From Psychroserpens sp. Hel_I_66 (GTDB lineage Bacteria > Bacteroidota > Bacteroidia > Flavobacteriales > Flavobacteriaceae): DNA of 64,000 bases. Under the pieces are notes generated by a model. That model was not told the origin of the DNA. It saw nothing but the letters and a program-made list of their open reading frames with translations, and ran no database searches. Location of the stretch: positions 3,554,501 through 3,618,500 of the forward strand of contig NZ_JUGU01000001.1 of assembly GCF_000799465.1 (NCBI RefSeq). Reading direction: 5' to 3'. Each line of letters begins with the position of its first letter. Position 1 is the stretch's first letter. The position numbers and the translations under genes are program-made. This document shows positions 53,427-61,153 of this stretch, piece by piece.

Positions 53427-54431
53427 TTAATTTTTCACTTTAAATGTATACGTAGAAATCAAATCGTCATCAATATAAAGGTGCACATCATAAAACCCAT
53501 TATACTTAAATTGGTGTTCTAGAGTAAGGGATTTGTTTTTAATGTTAACAAAGTTGGGTGTTGTTTTCTTATTGCTAAATCCGTTATCAATTAAAAAACT
53601 AATGCTTTCTTTATCTATGGTTTTTTGGAGTTGGTATTCAAATGTGACGGTTTCATTTTGCTGTAAAGATTGATGCATTTTTTTTGGCGCATCGTGAGCA
53701 GTTAAATTAGTAAACGCCTTACCGTACAAAATGGGAGCAGATAGAAACTCTTCAAACGTATGGTTTTCATGATCTATAAGAATCCATTTTTTTTCCTCTG
53801 GGAAGTGGTTCATAATAAACAAACTAGGATCACTTAAAAAGTAACCATCATTATAATCAAATTTAAAAATATTGGTTTCGGGATCGGGAATTCCAGCAGC
53901 CCAAGTTGGGTCGCAGAGATACCATTTTCCATTTAGTTTTATCGAATTCCAAGAGTGGTTTGGTGAGTCTGAAACATCTAAACCTGTCATACTGGTTTTA
54001 CCGTAACCGTGTACAATTTCACAGTTTAAATCTGCTAATTTTGAAAGTTCCTTTAAAATATAAGCGTATCCCGTACAGATCGTTTTTTCTTGTTTCAAAA
54101 GCTTTTTAAAAACATTCTTTTTCAAACGCTCATTCCAAGCTTTCAGTTTAGTACTATCTGTTTTGTACTTGTGTCGCTTTCGCTTATTTTTCAAATAAAG
54201 CGTATAGTCATTGGCAATATTATGACAAACCCACATATATATTGCTCTAAACTTTTCCACATCTGTATCTAAACCGTACGTGAGCGCGTAAGTTAGTTTT
54301 GGTAAATTATCAAGCCCTTCATTTTTGCAAGACAATGCTATTTGATCTGCTTTCGAAAAATTGATATGATCAAAATCAGCTATTTGAGCATGAGACGAAA
54401 ATGCAAACATGAAGAGCAGTAGATATCTCAT
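53427..54431 (-). CDS. Secreted transglutaminase-like protein
   Basis: This 334-residue protein has a short signal peptide (MRYLLLFMFAFSSHAQ). The transglutaminase/protease-like fold has catalytic Cys in EKTICTGYAYILKEL, His in DSPNHSWNSIKL and Asp in WYLCDPTWAAG. A C-terminal beta-sandwich domain (about 250-334) ends the protein. Family members act as proteases or cross-linking enzymes in the periplasm; substrate unknown. It lies 16 nt downstream of the small carboxypeptidase-regulatory-domain gene, in the same direction. Confidence 0.85.
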   Translation of the reverse strand: MRYLLLFMFAFSSHAQIADFDHINFSKADQIALSCKNEGLDNLPKLTYALTYGLDTDVEKFRAIYMWVCHNIANDYTLYLKNKRKRHKYKTDSTKLKAWNERLKKNVFKKLLKQEKTICTGYAYILKELSKLADLNCEIVHGYGKTSMTGLDVSDSPNHSWNSIKLNGKWYLCDPTWAAGIPDPETNIFKFDYNDGYFLSDPSLFIMNHFPEEKKWILIDHENHTFEEFLSAPILYGKAFTNLTAHDAPKKMHQSLQQNETVTFEYQLQKTIDKESISFLIDNGFSNKKTTPNFVNIKNKSLTLEHQFKYNGFYDVHLYIDDDLISTYTFKVKN

Positions 54432-54447
54432 TTATAATAAATAGGTC

Positions 54448-54864
54448 TTATTTAGAACGTTTGGATTTGTATGGTTTTTCAGCATTTGGCGCTCCCATTA
54501 TTTCAATAAGATCATCAGACATCATTAAATTAATATAGGTTGTATTTGCATCAATTTTTATTTGTTGCTTCTCATAACCTAAAGAGCTAAATACCAATAT
54601 GTCTCCAGCGCTTAATAACTTCGGAAATGTAAATTCTCCATTTTCGTCTGTTACAGCTCCAACTTTAGCGCCTTTAAGCATAATGTTCACACCGGGAAGC
54701 ACTCCTTTTTCATCACTTACTTTTCCTTTGACGCTAAATTCTTGATCTGCTGCAGTTTTGGTTGAAGTGTTATTGTCCTGTGCCTGTAATGGGCTAGAAA
54801 ATAATGCGGTAATCATCAGTATACTTAAAAACTGAGTGATTTTTCTAATAGTTTGTGTTTTCAT
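54448..54864 (-). CDS. Secreted carboxypeptidase-regulatory-like domain protein
   Basis: This 138-residue protein starts at the ATG at 54862-54864, which gives a good signal peptide (MKTQTIRKITQFLSILM and onward to PLQAQ); upstream in-frame codons to 54939 lie across the promoter. A single beta-sandwich of the carboxypeptidase-regulatory kind follows (VKGKVSDEKGVLPGVNIML, LVFSSLGYEKQQIKI), the same fold as the N-terminal domain of SusC, but there is no plug or barrel. The C-terminal tail is lysine-rich. It may be a free periplasmic domain or a relic of a TonB-dependent receptor. Its promoter is at 54888-54918. Confidence 0.8.
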   Translation of the reverse strand: MKTQTIRKITQFLSILMITALFSSPLQAQDNNTSTKTAADQEFSVKGKVSDEKGVLPGVNIMLKGAKVGAVTDENGEFTFPKLLSAGDILVFSSLGYEKQQIKIDANTTYINLMMSDDLIEIMGAPNAEKPYKSKRSK

Positions 54865-54887
54865 GATTATAGGTGTTTTGTTTAAAT

Positions 54888-54918
54888 CAAAAGTATAGGT
54901 AATCACTTTGTTTCTCAA
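54888..54918 (-). promoter_or_regulatory. Promoter of the carboxypeptidase-regulatory-domain gene
   Basis: On the minus strand TTG (54916-54918), a 20-nt spacer and TACTTTTG (54888-54895) match the Bacteroidota housekeeping consensus fully. Transcription would begin about 15-20 nt before the ATG at 54864. Confidence 0.65.
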
Positions 54919-55055
54919 GTAATAATGAGTTAACGCCATGTTTTGTTTAGTGAAAAGTCATTTTAAATGAGTTAACTATAAAATTATAAATTAAATGATT
55001 AACATGCTCATTTTTAACGTTAAAATAATAATTCAAAAAACATCTCAAAAATGTA

Positions 55056-55083
55056 TTGTATGTTAAAAAATAAATTACATTTG
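55056..55083 (+). promoter_or_regulatory. Strong promoter upstream of the arginine decarboxylase leader
   Basis: TTG (55056-55058), a 17-nt spacer and TACATTTG (55076-55083) match the Bacteroidota consensus at every defined position. It points toward speA, whose start codon is almost 300 nt downstream, implying a long leader or a separate RNA gene. Confidence 0.7.
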
Positions 55084-55085
55084 AC

Positions 55086-55103
55086 ACGTTTTTTGGAAAA
55101 CGT
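55086..55103. promoter_or_regulatory. 18-bp inverted repeat at the expected transcription start
   Basis: ACGTTTT-ttgg-AAAACGT has perfect 7-bp arms and sits just downstream of the -7 box. As DNA it could be an operator; as RNA it would be a hairpin at the very 5' end, followed by TTTTC. Its half-sites have the AAAACG core seen in the palindrome upstream of susC but in different spacing. Confidence 0.5.
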
Positions 55104-55380
55104 TTTTCTCAAAATTAAATTATTTAGCTGAACAAACTGAAATCTGTTTTTACGTTCGGGCTTTTGAAAATCAGGAAGCCATATTCAAGAGCTGCTTATA
55201 GATTAAGCAACCGAATTTTAGAGCTTACTTCCGCCAACTACATTGTTATGAGTCAACATTTGTTTGGATTCATACCTACTACCCATTCTCAAATTCAAGT
55301 ATGATAATTTTTTAATTTAATACTATCTTAATACTGATTGTCATTTTCAGTTTATATCTTTAAGTCTTTAAAAAATTATA
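55104..55380 (+). ncRNA. Unassigned leader or small RNA upstream of speA
   Basis: This stretch lies between a strong promoter and the speA start codon and has no long reading frame. Possible stems are GGCTT/AAGCC (55159-55163 with 55176-55180), TGCTTA/TAAGCA (55193-55198 with 55204-55209, 5-nt loop) and TCATAC/GTATGA around 55269-55305, the last followed by TTTTTT. An 18-codon frame starts at the ATG at 55249 and ends before the T run (MSQHLFGFIPTTHSQIQV). It could be a regulated 5' leader for polyamine genes or a free small RNA of about 220 nt. I do not recognise a known family; 6S RNA cannot be excluded. Confidence 0.4.
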
Positions 55381-56778
55381 ATGAACACAAAATATATTGA
55401 TTTGGTAGATCAAACCTTTGATTTTCCACAAGAAGAATTCAAACTTGAAAATAGAACATTGGAGTTTCACGACATCAACCTTATGGGATTGGTAGAAGAA
55501 TATGGAGTTCCTTTAAAGTTCACCTACTTACCGCAGATATCAAATAATATCAATCGTGCAAAGAAATGGTTTGCAGATGCGATTGAAAAAAACAATTACA
55601 AGGGTAAGTACAATTACTGTTACTGTACAAAGAGCTCACATTTTAAGCACGTTTTAGACGAGGCTTTAAAAAATGATATCCATATAGAAACATCTTCAGC
55701 TTTTGATATTGATATTGTGGAGAAGTTAAAAGCAGAAGGCAAAATAACAAACGATACATTTGTTATTAGCAATGGTTTTAAGCGCGCACAGTACGTTACC
55801 AATATTGCGAGATTGATCAATAGCGGTCATAAAAACGCAATACCAATTATTGATAATTATGAGGAGATCGATTTGCTTTCCGAAGAAATAGAAGGAAAAT
55901 TCAATGTTGGTATTAGAATAGCTTCGGAAGAAGAGCCAAAATTTGAGTTCTATACCTCGCGACTTGGCATTGGTTACAAGAATATTGTACCATTTTATAA
56001 AAGCCAAATTCAGAAAAATAAAAAAGTAAAGCTCAAAATGCTGCACTTTTTTATAAATACCGGTATAAGGGACAACGCCTACTATTGGAACGAACTCAAT
56101 AAGTGTTTAAAGGTATACACGAGTTTAAAAAAGATTTGTCCTAGTTTGGATAGTCTTAATATTGGTGGAGGATTTCCTATTAAAAATTCTTTAGCTTACG
56201 ATTTCGATTACGAATATATGGTTGACGAAATCGTCAATCAAATTAAGACCGTTTGCGAAAATGAAGATGTCGCTGTACCAAACATTTTTACCGAATTTGG
56301 AAGTTTTACAGTAGGTGAAAGCGGTGGAGCAATTTATGAGGTATTGTACCAAAAACAACAAAACGATCGTGAAAAATGGAATATGATCAATTCATCTTTC
56401 ATCACAACGTTACCAGATACTTGGGCTATAAACAAACGTTTTATAATGTTGCCAATAAACCGTTGGTATGATAGTTATGAGCGTGTACTCTTAGGAGGGC
56501 TAACTTGTGATAGTGATGATTATTACAATAGCGAACAGCATATGAACGCTATTTATCTACCAAAATACAATAAGGATAAACCTTTATATATTGGTTTTTT
56601 TAACACAGGTGCTTATCAAGAAACAATTGGAGGATTTGGAGGCTTACAGCATTGCCTGATCCCGTCACCAAAACATATATTAATAAACAAGGATGATGAA
56701 GGAAACATCACCACAAAGCTATTTAGTGAACAACAAAAAAGTGAAGACTTACTTAAAATTTTAGGTTATAATGGATAA
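55381..56778 (+). CDS. speA: Arginine decarboxylase (alanine-racemase-fold, PLP)
   Basis: This 465-residue enzyme decarboxylates arginine to agmatine. The N-terminal barrel has the PLP lysine Lys84 in YCTKSSHFKHVL, the segment LNIGGGFPIKNS that binds the cofactor phosphate and FTEFGSFTVGESGG. The C-terminal barrel has GGLTCDSDDYYN, the Cys-Asp pair of this fold's decarboxylases. It is shorter than the 630-660 residue SpeA of Escherichia coli and belongs to the compact Bacteroidota branch. It overlaps agmatinase by 8 nt, confirming the arginine-agmatine-putrescine order. The long leader at 55104-55380 suggests regulation of its expression. Confidence 0.88.
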   Translation: MNTKYIDLVDQTFDFPQEEFKLENRTLEFHDINLMGLVEEYGVPLKFTYLPQISNNINRAKKWFADAIEKNNYKGKYNYCYCTKSSHFKHVLDEALKNDIHIETSSAFDIDIVEKLKAEGKITNDTFVISNGFKRAQYVTNIARLINSGHKNAIPIIDNYEEIDLLSEEIEGKFNVGIRIASEEEPKFEFYTSRLGIGYKNIVPFYKSQIQKNKKVKLKMLHFFINTGIRDNAYYWNELNKCLKVYTSLKKICPSLDSLNIGGGFPIKNSLAYDFDYEYMVDEIVNQIKTVCENEDVAVPNIFTEFGSFTVGESGGAIYEVLYQKQQNDREKWNMINSSFITTLPDTWAINKRFIMLPINRWYDSYERVLLGGLTCDSDDYYNSEQHMNAIYLPKYNKDKPLYIGFFNTGAYQETIGGFGGLQHCLIPSPKHILINKDDEGNITTKLFSEQQKSEDLLKILGYNG

Positions 56779-57715
56779 TAAAACTTACGCAGGAATCGAA
56801 GAGCAATATGCTAAACTAGACAATTCTAAAATTGTCTTAATTCCAGTACCTTATGATGGTACAAGTACATGGCAAAAAGGATCAGATAAAGGTCCAGACG
56901 CATTTTTGAATGCTTCGGAAAACATGGAACTTTATGATATCGAAACCGAAACCGAAGTATATAAACAAGGTGTTTTTTTAGCAGACGCGATTACAGAAAA
57001 TGCATCACCAGAAAGTATGGTAGATGAAGTTCATAAAATCACAAAAAAATATATCAAACGTAATAAGTTTGTAACGACTTTTGGTGGTGAACATTCAATT
57101 TCTATAGGTAGTATAAGAGCATTTAACGAGTGTTTCGATGACCTTACAGTTTTACAAATTGATGCGCACGCAGACTTGCGTAAAGAATATCAAGGCAGTA
57201 AATGCAATCACGCCTGTGCAGTATATGAAGCAAGTCAGACTACAAATTTAATCCAAGTTGGAATTCGTAGTATGGATGTTATGGAAACAACCGTAATGGA
57301 TCAAGAAAAAACATACTTTGCTCACGAAATGGCAGTAGATGATGCTTGGATGGATTCTGCAATTGATCAAATGACAGATAATGTATATATTACTTTTGAT
57401 CTAGATGCTTTTGATCCTTCAATTATGCCATCAACAGGAACTCCAGAGCCAGGAGGTTTGCTTTGGTACGAAACGATTGAGTTTTTACGCCAGGTTTTTG
57501 AAGAGAAAAATGTGGTTGGTTTTGACATAGTTGAACTTTGTCCAAATCCTAAAGAAAAATCTTCCGACTTTCTAGCTGCTAAGTTATACTATAAAATGTT
57601 AACCTATAAGTTTTTAAACCAAGAAGTGGGAGACGATTACGAGAATAATTTTAATGAATCAAAAGGAAGTCCGAACAAGATTTCAAAATTTAACGACGAC
57701 GATGACAAAGAATAA
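56771..57715 (+). CDS. speB: Agmatinase
   Basis: This 314-residue manganese ureohydrolase splits agmatine into putrescine and urea. Metal-binding motifs are TFGGEHSIS, QIDAHADLRK and FDLDAFDPS, all intact, with MPSTGTPEPGGL next to the active site. Arginase would need a different substrate loop and normally lacks this gene context. It is translationally coupled to speA (8-nt overlap) and to the deoxyhypusine-synthase homologue (14-nt overlap). The acidic tail (FNDDDDKE) lies over the start of the next gene. Confidence 0.93.
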   Translation: MDNKTYAGIEEQYAKLDNSKIVLIPVPYDGTSTWQKGSDKGPDAFLNASENMELYDIETETEVYKQGVFLADAITENASPESMVDEVHKITKKYIKRNKFVTTFGGEHSISIGSIRAFNECFDDLTVLQIDAHADLRKEYQGSKCNHACAVYEASQTTNLIQVGIRSMDVMETTVMDQEKTYFAHEMAVDDAWMDSAIDQMTDNVYITFDLDAFDPSIMPSTGTPEPGGLLWYETIEFLRQVFEEKNVVGFDIVELCPNPKEKSSDFLAAKLYYKMLTYKFLNQEVGDDYENNFNESKGSPNKISKFNDDDDKE

Positions 57716-58679
57716 AGGAGAGATTTCAAAATTTATAGAAAAGTATTATTTACACTTTAATGCAGCAGCTTTGGTTGATGCAGCCAAAGGGTATGAAGAT
57801 CAATTAAATTCTGGGGCAAAAATGCTAGTGTCACTTGCGGGCGCTATGAGTACTGCGGAATTAGGAAAGATCTTTGCAGAAATGATTCGTCAAGATAAAG
57901 TTCATATTGTCTCTTGTACAGGGGCGAACCTTGAGGAGGATATCATGAATTTAGTTGCGCATTCACATTATAAGCGCGTACCAAATTATCGTGATTTGAC
58001 ACCTCAAGAAGAGTGGGATTTGCTGGAGAAAGGATTAAACCGTGTAACAGATACATGTATTCCTGAGGAAGAAGCTTTCCGAAGAATTCAAGAACACATC
58101 TTCAAAATATGGAAGGATGCCGAAGCTAAAGGCGAACGTTATTTACCACACGAGTATATGTACAAATTATTGCTTTCTGGAGTTTTGGAAGAGCATTATG
58201 AAATAGATTTAAAAGATTCTTGGATGTATGCTGCTGCAGAGAAAAACCTGCCAATAGTTTGTCCAGGTTGGGAAGATAGCACAATGGGTAATATCTTTGC
58301 AAGCTATGTTCTTAAGGGAGAATTGAAAGCTAGCACAATGAAATCTGGTATTGAATACATGACTTTCTTAGCAGATTGGTACACAGATAATTCTGAGAAA
58401 GGTATCGGTTTCTTCCAAATTGGAGGAGGTATCGCTGGTGATTTTCCTATTTGTGTAGTGCCAATGCTATATCAAGATATGGAGCGAACAGACACACCAT
58501 TTTGGAGTTATTTTTGCCAAATCAGTGATTCTACAACAAGTTATGGATCCTATTCTGGAGCAGTACCAAATGAAAAAATTACTTGGGGAAAACTCGATAT
58601 CAATACCCCAAAATTTATTATTGAAAGTGATGCAACAATCGTTGCTCCTTTAATTTTTGCTTACCTATTAGACATGTAA
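57702..58679 (+). CDS. Deoxyhypusine-synthase-family protein (probable homospermidine-type synthase)
   Basis: This 325-residue protein starts at the ATG at 57702; a longer frame from 57654 would overlap speB by 62 nt. It has the NAD-binding deoxyhypusine-synthase fold: LVSLAGAMSTAELG, IVSCTGANLEEDI, FFQIGGGIAGDFP and YGSYSGAVPNEKITWGK. The catalytic lysine matches Lys297 in TWGK. Bacteria lack the eIF5A target of eukaryotic deoxyhypusine synthase; known bacterial relatives make homospermidine from putrescine by the same aminobutyl-transfer chemistry. Being third in an arginine-agmatine-putrescine operon makes that role likely here. Another aminobutyl acceptor is possible. Confidence 0.88.
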   Translation: MTKNKGEISKFIEKYYLHFNAAALVDAAKGYEDQLNSGAKMLVSLAGAMSTAELGKIFAEMIRQDKVHIVSCTGANLEEDIMNLVAHSHYKRVPNYRDLTPQEEWDLLEKGLNRVTDTCIPEEEAFRRIQEHIFKIWKDAEAKGERYLPHEYMYKLLLSGVLEEHYEIDLKDSWMYAAAEKNLPIVCPGWEDSTMGNIFASYVLKGELKASTMKSGIEYMTFLADWYTDNSEKGIGFFQIGGGIAGDFPICVVPMLYQDMERTDTPFWSYFCQISDSTTSYGSYSGAVPNEKITWGKLDINTPKFIIESDATIVAPLIFAYLLDM

Positions 58680-60211
58680 TGGAAGAACAAAAAATTGAAA
58701 ATATAGAATTACAATACCTAACAGTTGATGATTATGAGGAATTAAAATCAGCAACCTTAGAATCTTATGGAGGTGTATTAAATTCCTATTGGAAAAAGCA
58801 GCATATCCAACAATTAACGACCATATTCCCTAAAGGTCAGGTCGTTATAAAAATTGATGGTAACATTGCAGGTTGTGCGTTATCTTTGGTCGTAGACTAC
58901 GGGAAAATTGAAGACAACCACACATATGCAGATATTGTTGAAGGTGATAAATTTAAAAATCACGATCCAAATGGAGATGTTCTCTACGGAATTGATGTAT
59001 TCATCAAACCAGAATATAGAGGTTTACGATTAGGACGACGTTTGTACGATTACCGCAAAGAACTCTGTGAAGAGCTCAATCTTAAAGGAATAGTCTTTGG
59101 CGGAAGAATGCCAAATTACCATAAATTTCAAAGTGAATTTACACCTAAAGAGTACATTGAAAAAGTAAAGCGTAAGGAAATCCATGATCCAGTTTTAAAT
59201 TTTCAAATTTCTAATGATTTTCATCCTTTACGTATAATCAAGGGATACTTACAAGGTGATACCGCATCTAATGAGTATGCGGTTTTAATGGAATGGGATA
59301 ATATCTATTACACTAAAAAAAGTAGAAAAGCGAGCACGGTTAAAACTATCGTAAGATTAGGTTTGATCCAATGGCAAATGAGAACCTATAATAGCTTGGA
59401 AGAGCTTATGCAGCAAGTAGAATACTTTGTTGACAGCGTTGCAGCTTATAGATCTGACTTTGCACTGTTTCCTGAGTTTTTTAATGCTCCGTTAATGGCG
59501 AAGTTCAATCATATGCATGAGCCAGATGCCATTAGGGAATTAGCGAAATACACCAAAGTAATTGTTGAGAAAATGCAGCAATTATCCATCTCCTACAATA
59601 TCAATATTATTACTGGTAGTATGCCAGAATTAATTGAGGATAAATTATTTAATGTAGGTTATTTATGTCGTAGAGATGGGAGTTTAGAACGTTATGAGAA
59701 AATCCATGTCACACCAGATGAAGCAAAGGTTTGGGGAATGCAAAGAGGACATAAGTTACAAACTTTTGAAACCGATGCAGGTAAAATAGGTATATTGATA
59801 TGTTATGATTCTGAATTTCCTGAACTTTCCAGATTATTATCTGATGAAGGTATGGACATACTTTTCATACCATTTTTAACAGATACGCAAAACGGGTATT
59901 CACGTGTACGTTTGTGCGCACAAGCGCGTGCTATAGAAAACGAATGTTATGTAGCTATTGCTGGTAGTGTTGGTAATTTGCCAAATGTGAATAATATGGA
60001 TATTCAATATGCACAGTCGGCTGTTTTCACACCATGTGATTTCTCTTTTCCAAGTAATGGAATAAAAGCAGAAGCAACAACAAATACAGAAATGATTTTA
60101 GTCGCAGATGTCGATATTAGTCTTTTAAGAGAGCTTCATTCTTTTGGAGCAGTTAAAAATTTAAAGGATAGAAGAAAAGATGTTTATGACGTTATACGAG
60201 TAAAAGAATAA
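58679..60211 (+). CDS. GNAT acetyltransferase-nitrilase fusion enzyme
   Basis: This 510-residue protein has an N-terminal GNAT domain (about 1-210) with the acetyl-CoA region DVFIKPEYRGLRLGRRLYDY and a C-terminal carbon-nitrogen hydrolase domain (about 225-510). The nitrilase triad is Glu266 (FPEFF), Lys341 (YEKIHVT) and Cys375 (LICYDSE), all present. The fusion occurs elsewhere in bacteria without a settled function. The start codon overlaps the previous stop codon by 1 nt (TAATGG), so it belongs to the polyamine operon. It may acetylate a polyamine or deacylate an amide derivative; this is inferred from context only. Confidence 0.9.
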   Translation: MEEQKIENIELQYLTVDDYEELKSATLESYGGVLNSYWKKQHIQQLTTIFPKGQVVIKIDGNIAGCALSLVVDYGKIEDNHTYADIVEGDKFKNHDPNGDVLYGIDVFIKPEYRGLRLGRRLYDYRKELCEELNLKGIVFGGRMPNYHKFQSEFTPKEYIEKVKRKEIHDPVLNFQISNDFHPLRIIKGYLQGDTASNEYAVLMEWDNIYYTKKSRKASTVKTIVRLGLIQWQMRTYNSLEELMQQVEYFVDSVAAYRSDFALFPEFFNAPLMAKFNHMHEPDAIRELAKYTKVIVEKMQQLSISYNINIITGSMPELIEDKLFNVGYLCRRDGSLERYEKIHVTPDEAKVWGMQRGHKLQTFETDAGKIGILICYDSEFPELSRLLSDEGMDILFIPFLTDTQNGYSRVRLCAQARAIENECYVAIAGSVGNLPNVNNMDIQYAQSAVFTPCDFSFPSNGIKAEATTNTEMILVADVDISLLRELHSFGAVKNLKDRRKDVYDVIRVKE

Positions 60212-60254
60212 ATAGTATATTTATCATAAATTAGCTCCAATTATTATATAAAAA

Positions 60255-60593
60255 ATGAAAAATAGAGACGCAAACTTAAAACGAGTTATCGTTGATTTTA
60301 AAAAATTGACACCAGAAATTCTGTCATTATTAGTAGAAAAATATCCCGATGGATATGATGATGAACAAATAATCTCTTTCAAAAACGCTAACAATGAAAT
60401 TGTTGAAGCTGTTGAAGTAACTACAGAAGATACTAAATACTTAGTAAAAGTAAGTACCAAGCTCGAGGTTACGATGGAAAATTATGACGAAGACGATTAT
60501 GAGGATTTTGAAAATGATGATCCAGATGCAGTTCGAGACCCAGATTTAGAACCAGCAGATGATGAAGAATTTGACGAGGATGACGATGATTAG
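60255..60593 (+). CDS. Small acidic protein of unknown function
   Basis: This 112-residue cytoplasmic protein has an ordinary folded-looking first 75 residues (RVIVDFKKLTPEILSLLVEK, VEVTTEDTKYLVKVSTKLEV) and a disordered, extremely acidic tail (DDYEDFENDDPDAVRD and onward to DEDDDD). I recognise no family. The tail could bind basic proteins or metal ions or mimic nucleic acid. It follows the polyamine operon by 43 nt and could be a read-through product, but no function is supported. Confidence 0.7.
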   Translation: MKNRDANLKRVIVDFKKLTPEILSLLVEKYPDGYDDEQIISFKNANNEIVEAVEVTTEDTKYLVKVSTKLEVTMENYDEDDYEDFENDDPDAVRDPDLEPADDEEFDEDDDD

Positions 60594-60795
60594 TTAGAAT
60601 CATAACTAATAAATCAAAAACTAATAGATGTGATGTTTATTTTAAAATTGTTTAATCTAAACGCTGTTTAAAAACGTATATAGAATATTCCACGTGTAAT
60701 TCATTACAATGAAATTACTAAAAGCGCTCTCGGACTTGTAGTGGCAAATTTCCGAAGAAAATAAAATCAATTTTCACGCTTAAAATTTTATCAAA
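60594..60795. other. 202-bp intergenic spacer
   Basis: No gene, clear terminator or full promoter is seen. It holds one TTCCGAAG octamer (60750-60757), the only copy of the 40 that lies outside a coding sequence. Confidence 0.6.
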
Positions 60796-61140
60796 ATGAA
60801 AACAAAAACAATTCTATTAGCAAGCTTATTAAGTTTGTCTTTATTCGTGTTAACGTCATCAAAACCAGTTCAAGATACCACAACTTTTGTAGGTACTTTT
60901 GATGGTCATGAAGACTACGGTTATAATTTTATCGAGGTTTCTGAAGAAGGTGACGAGTATACAATGACATTACAAAATATAGATGAATCCCTTTTAAAAA
61001 CTTTTGATCTTAACTCAGATAAGTTAATCGGCACAAAATTTTCGGTCACATATTCTACAACCACAGAAGTTGAAAAAGACGAAGATGGTTACGAAGATGA
61101 AATTGAAATTTACACAATAGTTTCCCTAAAAAAACTGTAG
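60796..61140 (+). CDS. Small secreted protein of unknown function
   Basis: This 114-residue protein has a signal peptide (MKTKTILLASLLSLSLFVL, probably cleaved before KPVQD). The mature part is beta-rich and acidic (TFVGTFDGHEDYGYNFIEV, YTMTLQNIDESLL, KDEDGYEDEIEIY), like a small periplasmic or secreted beta-sandwich. I recognise no family. It ends before a terminator at 61164-61188, which is inside the opposite gene. Confidence 0.75.
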   Translation: MKTKTILLASLLSLSLFVLTSSKPVQDTTTFVGTFDGHEDYGYNFIEVSEEGDEYTMTLQNIDESLLKTFDLNSDKLIGTKFSVTYSTTTEVEKDEDGYEDEIEIYTIVSLKKL

Positions 61141-61153
61141 TTTAAAATAGTAT

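Noticed and set aside
55096..55108. GAAAACGTTTTTC near the speA leader as a second LacI operator
   Set aside because: Only the AAAACGTTTT core is symmetric and it is explained better as part of the ACGTTTT/AAAACGT inverted repeat at 55086-55103; the site has no link to sugar genes.
60594..60795. Small gene in the spacer after the acidic-protein gene
   Set aside because: No reading frame with a plausible start and composition was found.
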